From positions 1 through 10,462 of the forward strand of contig JAFGJF010000640.1 of the NCBI GenBank assembly GCA_016929205.1: a stretch of 10,462 nt of DNA, in the 5' to 3' direction. Below, one piece after another: positions 6,198 through 10,462 of this stretch. Position 1 is the first letter of the stretch; every line of letters starts with the position of its first letter. The DNA is from Anaerolineae bacterium. Lineage in GTDB: Bacteria; Chloroflexota; Anaerolineae; JAFGEY01. The notes below the pieces were generated by a model that searched no databases, was not told where the DNA came from, and saw only the letters and a program-made list of their open reading frames with translations. The translations under genes were made by a program, and so were the position numbers.

Positions 6198-7307
6198 ATG
6201 GTATCTGACACACAGCTAAAAGGGCTCAAGCCGCTGATCAACAAGGGAAAAAAGAACGGGTACGTTGCCTCGGACGATGTTGAACGCGTCATGCTCTTGA
6301 ATGATTTGGACGATCCTGAAGAGTTGTATGATATTCTCGATAATGAAGGCATCGATGTGTATTCTCCAGAAGAAGAAGAGGGCAGGACAAACTTGAAAGG
6401 AGTTGACGTGGACGACTCGATCAGCATGTATCTAAAAGAGATCAGTCAAGTGCCTTTGCTCACCATGCAAGAAGAGGTTACACTTGCAAAGCAAGTAGAG
6501 CGAGGGAAAAAGGCGGCGGACGAGCTGCGTCAAGACATGGACTATGAGCAGCGGGACAGGCTGGTGGCGGATATCAAAAGTGGCGAAGAGGCGCGGCGGC
6601 ATATCATTGATGCGAACTGTCGTTTGGTGGTCAGCATTGCCAAGCGGTATACCGGGCGTGGGGTCTCTTTTCTTGATTTGATTCAGGAAGGCAACCTGGG
6701 TTTGATTCGGGCTGTGGAAAAGTTTGACTATAAGCGCGGATTCAAGTTCTCGACGTACGCTACCTGGTGGATTCGACAGGCTATCACGAGAGCGATAGCC
6801 GACCATGGGCGGACCATTCGTATTCCGGTGCACATGTATGAGCGAATCAACAAGTATACGCGGGCGATGCGCAAGCTGACTCAGGAATTGGGACAAGAGC
6901 CGTCGATGGACGAGTTGGCCGACGAAATGGAGATGCCGATGTACAAGGTCGAGCAGATCATGCGCGTTGCCCAAAAATCTCTGTCCCTGGAAATGCCTGT
7001 TGGCGAAGAAGAAGATGGGCACCTGGGCGATTTTATCGAGGACAAGGCCTCCCTGCCGCCTATGGAAATGGCAACTCAAAAGCTGCTCCAGGAACAGGTT
7101 TCGGGCGTGCTCAACTCGTTGAGTCCCAGGGAGGGACGGGTTGTCCAGTTACGATTCGGCCTCAAGGATGGGCACGCACACACGTTGGATGAGGTCGGAA
7201 AGAAATTTGGCGTAACTCGGGAGCGCGTTCGCCAGATTGAAGCCAAAGCATTGCGCAAGCTGCGCCATCCGCGCCATTACCGCAAACTGCAGACTTTTTT
7301 GGACTAG
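6198..7307 (+). CDS. rpoD: Primary (group 1) RNA polymerase sigma factor, RpoD/SigA type
   Basis: This 369-residue sigma-70 protein directs RNA polymerase core to housekeeping promoters. Residues 6-56 ([19 protein letters not shown] then [19 protein letters not shown]) form region 1.1, which marks primary sigma factors. Region 1.2 spans about 71-105 ([21 protein letters not shown]). Region 2 lies at about 138-210, with the core-binding and -10-recognising segments [20 protein letters not shown] and [20 protein letters not shown]. Region 3 covers about 211-285, and the region 4 -35 helix-turn-helix is at 328-350 ([20 protein letters not shown]). It has no long non-conserved insert, so it is short like other compact SigA proteins. 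The ATG at 6198 follows AAAGGTGAT, a close match to the 16S 3' end. Its stop overlaps the stop of the convergent xdhC-like gene. Promoters predicted in this window fit the -10/-35 type that such a protein reads. Confidence 0.97.
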   Translation: MVSDTQLKGLKPLINKGKKNGYVASDDVERVMLLNDLDDPEELYDILDNEGIDVYSPEEEEGRTNLKGVDVDDSISMYLKEISQVPLLTMQEEVTLAKQVERGKKAADELRQDMDYEQRDRLVADIKSGEEARRHIIDANCRLVVSIAKRYTGRGVSFLDLIQEGNLGLIRAVEKFDYKRGFKFSTYATWWIRQAITRAIADHGRTIRIPVHMYERINKYTRAMRKLTQELGQEPSMDELADEMEMPMYKVEQIMRVAQKSLSLEMPVGEEEDGHLGDFIEDKASLPPMEMATQKLLQEQVSGVLNSLSPREGRVVQLRFGLKDGHAHTLDEVGKKFGVTRERVRQIEAKALRKLRHPRHYRKLQTFLD

Positions 7308-8101
7308 AGGTTATTTTTCATTGGCCGGCCATCCCGGCCGCGGTTCAGCATAATGATCTCGGCCAGGATGCTGATTGCGATTTCGGCCGGTGTTTCCGAA
7401 CCGATGTTCAGGCCGATAGGCGATCGCACACGATCGATCAAGTTCTGACTGACTCTATCCTGGCGCAGGTGATCGAGGATCGTTTGTACCTTACGCCGGC
7501 TGCCGATCATCCCGATATAGGCCGCCGGGGAAGCAATGACGGCACGCAAGGCATCCTCGTCGCAAGCGTGCCCGCGCGTAACGATGACAATGTGCGTGTT
7601 GGACGTGATCGGCCAGGCCCCAAGTCCTTCGCTGATATCCCGGGCAATGCGTTCGCTGGCGTGGGGAAAGCGCTCCTGGCTGACCATCTCTTCCCGGTCG
7701 TCGACCACGACCACACGAAAGCCGCACATGTATCCCATTTCGGCGACCGGCATGGCCACGTGCCCGCCGCCGGCGATGAGCAGGGTAGGTGGCGGGGCGA
7801 TGACGTCGATAAAGAGGTCGGCACTTCCGCCGCAGATTCCCGGATCGCCCGCGCCGGTGTCGCGCAGCTCATAATGCATCATCTGTGACGTGCCGTGGCG
7901 GATTGCCTGGGCCGCCGCATCGATGACCAGCGCTTCCATTTCGCCTCCGCCTACCGTGCCCGCGGTCCGGCCATCGGCAAAGACGAGCATCTTGGCCCCC
8001 ACCTCACGCGGTGTGGATCCCTCAATGCGGACGATGGTACACAGGGCCGCACTGGAACCGGCCGCAATCGTTTTTGCGACGAGCTGGTATATGTTTTCCA
8101 T
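7304..8101 (-). CDS. xdhC: XdhC/CoxI-family molybdenum hydroxylase maturation factor
   Basis: This 265-residue protein matches the XdhC/CoxI family, which handles molybdenum cofactor for xanthine-dehydrogenase-type enzymes and, in studied cases, promotes its sulfuration before insertion. The N-terminal XdhC/CoxI domain covers about 5-100, with [15 protein letters not shown] (27-40), [10 protein letters not shown] (48-57) and [15 protein letters not shown] (85-99). A Rossmann-fold domain follows, with [14 protein letters not shown] (107-120) and VVVDDREEM (131-139), then IGMIGSRRK (196-204) and the family ending [24 protein letters not shown] (227-250). The ATG at 8101 follows AGAGGAC (8107-8113). 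It lies 15 bp behind the histidine kinase gene on the same strand and is probably co-transcribed. Its stop overlaps the rpoD stop by 4 bases with no obvious terminator between. It probably matures the hydroxylase encoded at the left of the window. Confidence 0.93.
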   Translation of the reverse strand: MENIYQLVAKTIAAGSSAALCTIVRIEGSTPREVGAKMLVFADGRTAGTVGGGEMEALVIDAAAQAIRHGTSQMMHYELRDTGAGDPGICGGSADLFIDVIAPPPTLLIAGGGHVAMPVAEMGYMCGFRVVVVDDREEMVSQERFPHASERIARDISEGLGAWPITSNTHIVIVTRGHACDEDALRAVIASPAAYIGMIGSRRKVQTILDHLRQDRVSQNLIDRVRSPIGLNIGSETPAEIAISILAEIIMLNRGRDGRPMKNNL

Positions 8102-8116
8102 TGGCTGTCCTCTATG

Positions 8117-9709
8117 CTAATCGGCCGTCGCGGCCTGATCTGGCTCGGTCACGTCCTGGCCGTTCGTCTTGATATCGTCATTCTGGTATTTGGGGGCGAG
8201 GGGCAGCGTGAACGTAAAACACGTCCCTTCTCCCTCCTGACTCTGTACCGAAATCTGCCCGCCGTGTGCCTCGACCAATCCCTTGGAGATATAGAGGCCC
8301 AGGCCGGTGCCGACGGTATGCTGGATGGCCTCGCGTTCCACACGGCTAAAGCGGTCAAAAATGTGGGGTAGTTGATAGGCCGGAATGCCAATTCCGTTGT
8401 CACTGATGCTGATTTCAAGCATCTCGGCTGCGTCGTCGACCTGGGCCGAGACCTCGATCCGCCCTGTGTCCGGGACGTACTTGATCGCATTGCTGAGCAG
8501 GTTGCTCAAGATCTGCCCGACGCGCTTGGGATCGCCGTAGACAAAAGGCAAGTCAGGGGAAACGTCGATCTGGATGTCGATCAGCTTGTGTTCGGCCATC
8601 GGAGCGATGATCTCGATCGTATGATCGAGCACAAATGCCAGGCTCATCGCTTGTGGCAGGATGTTCAGCCTGCCTTCTTCCATGCGTGAAATGTCGAGGA
8701 TGTTGTTAACCAGTTCCAGGAGCCGGTGGCCGCTGCTTGTGATCGCACGCAGCATATCCGTATGCTGGAGAGACAGCCGGGCGCCAGCCTCGAGCAGATC
8801 CGCGTAACCCAGGATCGAGGTAATCGGGTTGCGCATCTCGTGATTGATCACCGAGAAAAAGGTCGTCTTGACCCGGTCCAGTTCGACGAGTTCGGCGTTG
8901 GCCTGTTCCAGATCTTTTGTGCGCTCGGCAATGATCTCTTCCAGGCGGGACATTTGTGCCTTGGTCTGTGCCAGGTAGAGGCGAAAGGCATAGATCGTCA
9001 GGGCCAGCGGCAGGAAAAAGACGGCCAAACCGAGGATGCCGGCAATCTGGTAGCCCAGGGCCAGCCCGCCGCCACCGACACTCATACTGAGCAGGTTCAT
9101 CGGCGTGGCCCACGATACGTTCTGTCTCCAAATCCTGAGCGGCGGCTGGCCGGTTTGAAAGGCAACCGCTCCGACAACCATAAACGAGTTGGCGAGTTCA
9201 AAGGCAATAGTGGCCACAATCACGGGTAGGATGTTGGAGAGCAGCATGACCTCTCCCAGCCTGCCCCCGGCCAGAACGTATACGGCTCCGGCAATCGCCG
9301 TCGACATGCTAAAAACGGCCAGGTTAAACGAGGCCCGCTGCCAGATCGGCGCCCCTCCTCTTCCCTGCCGCCTGCTGGCCATAACGGTCATCGTGGTCAT
9401 CACCAGCCCGCCGGTGGTCGCGACAAGGGAGGCCGGCAGGGGACCAAACAAGAGGATCGCGCCAAAGTACACGGCCGACGACATCGAAAAGGCGATCTGG
9501 GGAGCAAAATCCTCGCTGGTCGTCAGCTCGGCAATCACGGCCAAGGCGGCAAACAGCAACACGTCGCGCCAGGTCGAGGGCAAGACGCGCAGCGCCCAGA
9601 GGAAAAGGGCAATGCCTAACCCCGATATGCAGGCCGTGTATACCAGCAAGCCGTTGGCTGGTTTGGGGCGATCCCCAGCGCCAGAGGATGCGGGTTGTGG
9701 ATCTGTCAC
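8117..9709 (-). CDS. Membrane-bound sensor histidine kinase
   Basis: This 530-residue two-component kinase has a large integral membrane sensor. About seven to eight hydrophobic segments lie between residues 20 and 245, with almost no soluble loop large enough to be a sensor domain. A short coiled coil follows (about 250-280, [22 protein letters not shown]). The HisKA domain begins [12 protein letters not shown], with His290 as the phosphorylated residue. The HATPase domain shows the N box (NLLSNAIKY, Asn407), DNGIGIP (437-443) and GTGLGLYIS (467-475). The frame opens at 9844, but the GTG at 9709 is preferred because AAAGGGAA (9715-9722) sits 5 nt upstream and a promoter at 9768-9797 would exclude the longer form. 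No response regulator is in the window, so the partner is unknown. It precedes the xdhC-like gene by 15 bp, which suggests a shared transcript. Confidence 0.92.
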   Translation of the reverse strand: MTDPQPASSGAGDRPKPANGLLVYTACISGLGIALFLWALRVLPSTWRDVLLFAALAVIAELTTSEDFAPQIAFSMSSAVYFGAILLFGPLPASLVATTGGLVMTTMTVMASRRQGRGGAPIWQRASFNLAVFSMSTAIAGAVYVLAGGRLGEVMLLSNILPVIVATIAFELANSFMVVGAVAFQTGQPPLRIWRQNVSWATPMNLLSMSVGGGGLALGYQIAGILGLAVFFLPLALTIYAFRLYLAQTKAQMSRLEEIIAERTKDLEQANAELVELDRVKTTFFSVINHEMRNPITSILGYADLLEAGARLSLQHTDMLRAITSSGHRLLELVNNILDISRMEEGRLNILPQAMSLAFVLDHTIEIIAPMAEHKLIDIQIDVSPDLPFVYGDPKRVGQILSNLLSNAIKYVPDTGRIEVSAQVDDAAEMLEISISDNGIGIPAYQLPHIFDRFSRVEREAIQHTVGTGLGLYISKGLVEAHGGQISVQSQEGEGTCFTFTLPLAPKYQNDDIKTNGQDVTEPDQAATAD

Positions 9710-9767
9710 AAACGTTCCCTTTCTGCAAAAGACGTTCGTGTACGGTGTGAAATCCGGTACCAGATCT

Positions 9768-9797
9768 ATTCTACCACAGATTTTGTTCTTTGAACAA
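9768..9797 (-). promoter_or_regulatory. Predicted promoter of the histidine kinase-xdhC transcript, overlapping a dyad
   Basis: On the minus strand TTGTTC (9792-9797), an 18-bp spacer and TAGAAT (9768-9773) preceded by TGG make an extended -10 promoter. The -35 is weak (3 of 6). It lies in a perfect dyad, TTGTTC (9783-9788) and GAACAA (9792-9797) around TTT, which could be a regulator site. The start point would be near 9761, about 50 nt before the GTG at 9709. Confidence 0.5.
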
Positions 9798-9865
9798 TCG
9801 GGGTATTCGCTCGCGAGTGTTTGTCGTTGGGGGCAAGAAGCCAATGTAGGCTCCGTGTGTCGGCT

Positions 9866-9931
9866 GGAGTCGAGGCTTTAGCCGGTGGCGATAGTCTACG
9901 ATATTCAGCGACCGGCTGAAGCCTCAGCTCC
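9866..9931. repeat. Long imperfect inverted repeat, 21-base arms
   Basis: The arm 9866-9886 and the reverse complement of 9911-9931 agree at 18 of 21 bases, sharing GAGGCTT and AGCCGGT. The loop is 24 bases. No T-run follows. Two of the three differences are a neighbouring TC/CT swap, and the third is T against C, which still allows a G-U pair in RNA. It resembles dispersed palindromic repeats of Chloroflexota genomes, but copy number cannot be seen here. Confidence 0.55.
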
Positions 9932-10058
9932 GAACGGTGTCAGAAGATGTGCTCCAAACAACAAACGCTCACTATTCGCTCGATAGGTACCAAGATCGAG
10001 GCCGGGAGACGTGCCCTGCCGATCGAGACACCAGCCGGGACAACCAGGTGGCCTGATC

Positions 10059-10137
10059 GAAATAGGGGCAGACACTTGTGCCTGCCCGGCAAGGCCTGCC
10101 AGGCCAGAGATCACAAGCGTCTGCCCCCCGATATTTC
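10059..10137. repeat. Nested inverted repeat with two alternative pairings
   Basis: GGGGCAGACACTTGTG (10065-10080) pairs with CACAAGCGTCTGCCCC (10112-10127) with one mismatch, and GAAAT/ATTTC extend it outward. The same left arm can instead fold locally, GGGCAG (10066-10071) with CTGCCC (10082-10087) around CAC/GTG. A small perfect hairpin GGCCT-GCC-AGGCC lies inside at 10093-10105. Confidence 0.55.
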
Positions 10138-10164
10138 AAGCCGGTGTATCTTGTCAATATCTTG

Positions 10165-10225
10165 GGGGAACGCCGTCCTTGACGGCCTGAGAGCCAGCAA
10201 GATGCTGGCGTTCCCCTCTTTTTTG
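10165..10225 (+). terminator. Three-way-junction palindrome followed by a T-run; terminator-like on the plus strand
   Basis: The parts fit together without gaps. Outer stem GGGGAAC (10165-10171) pairs with GTTCCCC (10210-10216). Hairpin GCCGTC-CTT-GACGGC occupies 10172-10186, linker CTGAGA 10187-10192, and hairpin GCCAGC-AAGAT-GCTGGC 10193-10209. On the plus strand TCTTTTTT follows (10217-10224), as in an intrinsic terminator, yet no plus-strand gene precedes it. For the minus-strand gene ending at 10244 the T-run is on the wrong side. It may be a dispersed repeat or the end of an unrecognised RNA. Confidence 0.5.
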
Positions 10226-10243
10226 AGATGATGCAAGCCGGTG

Positions 10244-10462
10244 CTATTTTACAATCACAGGCATATACAGGTAATACGTATCGGCCCAGGTCGGGTAAGG
10301 AACACTCGACGCGGTCGGGTCGATCCCGGCGATCCAGGTCGTGTTGCCGGCCCAGCCCCAGGCACCGGCCCAGCCCCAGGCGCCAGCCCAGCCCCAGGCG
10401 CCGGCCCAGCCCCAGGCACCGGCCCAGCCCCAGGCACCGGCCCAGCCCCAGGCACCGGCCCA
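10244..10462 (-). CDS. C-terminal part of a Trp/Gly/Ala-repeat protein with a Chloroflexota-type 'YLP' terminus
   Basis: The minus-strand frame is open from the right edge (first full codon 10460-10462) to the TAG at 10244-10246, giving 72 residues of a gene that starts beyond the window. It encodes tandem WAGAWG hexapeptides from six complete 18-bp units (10351-10458) plus the start of another, then WAGNTTWIAGIDPTAS and SVPYPTWADTYYLYMPVIVK at the end. The variable positions between units are all third codon positions in this frame (GGT/GGC, GCC/GCT), so every unit encodes the same peptide. In the other minus-strand frame (PGAGPV-like) the same changes alter amino acids. The ending YLYMPVIVK resembles the short hydrophobic 'YLPLV-K/R' tail seen on many exported Chloroflexota proteins, so an exported or surface protein is inferred. 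Trp/Gly-rich tails are also found on some secreted S8 peptidases, but the catalytic part is outside the window and function is unknown. Confidence 0.75.
   Translation of the reverse strand, partial: WAGAWGWAGAWGWAGAWGWAGAWGWAGAWGWAGAWGWAGNTTWIAGIDPTASSVPYPTWADTYYLYMPVIVK
10351..10462 (-). repeat. 18-bp tandem repeat, six full units and a partial
   Basis: Units start at 10351, 10369, 10387, 10405, 10423 and 10441, and a seventh begins at 10459. The plus-strand consensus is CCCAGCCCCAGGCACCGG. Units 1, 4, 5 and 6 are identical. Units 2 and 3 differ at unit position 13 (A to G), and unit 2 also at position 17 (G to A). The array continues past the window edge, so its full length is unknown. Confidence 0.95.

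Larger units (their letters stand above)
9798..10243. other. Non-coding stretch rich in composite palindromes
   Basis: This gap between the histidine kinase promoter and the gene at the right edge holds no convincing coding frame. It carries three unrelated inverted-repeat structures (9866-9931, 10059-10137 and 10165-10216), the last followed by a T-run on the plus strand. A 94-codon frame at 9947-10231 runs straight through these palindromes and shows no family features. Confidence 0.7.

Noticed and set aside
9710..9844. 45-residue N-terminal extension of the histidine kinase
   Set aside because: It is cysteine-rich and unlike a kinase N-terminus, contains the predicted promoter, and the GTG at 9709 has a good ribosome binding site.
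9947..10231. 94-codon plus-strand frame
   Set aside because: It crosses two palindromic elements and a terminator-like T-run, has no good ribosome binding site and shows no recognisable domain.
10255..10455. Minus-strand frame encoding Pro-Gly-Ala-rich repeats (PGAGPV type)
   Set aside because: Changes between repeat units alter amino acids here, whereas all are silent in the WAGAWG frame, which also continues to a sensible C-terminus and runs off the window edge.
10351..10462. Possible CRISPR array
   Set aside because: The 18-bp units follow each other directly with no spacers, have a period of exactly six codons, and encode a uniform hexapeptide.

Overview
The window looks like a chromosomal segment from a GC-rich member of the Chloroflexota, probably Anaerolineae-like. 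That placement is an inference. It rests on the gene mix (a three-subunit molybdenum hydroxylase, a group 1 sigma factor, a cytosolic-type sulfatase), on intergenic DNA rich in composite palindromes, and on a protein at the right edge that ends in YYLYMPVIVK, which resembles the 'YLPLV-K/R' C-termini common on exported Chloroflexota proteins. No rRNA, tRNA, CRISPR array, transposase or phage gene was seen.

Left block (1-3204, + strand): a tightly coupled operon for a xanthine-dehydrogenase-family enzyme. It holds the tail of the FAD-binding subunit, the [2Fe-2S] subunit, the molybdopterin-binding catalytic subunit, and a MoaD/ThiS-like sulfur carrier ending in Gly-Gly. The genes overlap by 8, 4 and 1 bases, so translation is probably coupled. 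The substrate cannot be read from the sequence. The enzyme is not a form I CO dehydrogenase.

Middle block (3208-5669, - strand): a 206-residue protein of unknown function with a CPRC motif, and a type I sulfatase with an intact CAPTR formylglycine site and no signal peptide. Each has its own sigma-70-type promoter with an extended -10. The sulfatase promoter lies inside a perfect 7-bp dyad.

Divergent spacer and sigma factor (5670-7307): about 530 bp separate the sulfatase from an rpoD/sigA-type primary sigma factor. The spacer holds the sulfatase promoter, a perfect 9-bp-arm palindrome, two pairs of direct repeats, a near-consensus promoter facing rpoD, and a leader of about 280 nt with stem-loops and a possible 18-codon ORF.

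Right block (7304-9709, - strand): a membrane sensor histidine kinase followed 15 bp later by an XdhC/CoxI-family molybdenum-hydroxylase maturation factor, apparently one transcript. XdhC faces the sigma factor tail to tail and the two stop codons overlap. Its likely client, the enzyme of the left block, lies about 4 kb away.

Right edge (9710-10462): about 530 bp of non-coding DNA with three different composite palindromes. The last folds on paper into a perfect three-way junction followed by a T-run. Beyond it is the 3' end of a gene reading in from the right, encoding tandem WAGAWG hexapeptides. All base changes among its repeat units are silent in that frame, which identifies the true frame.
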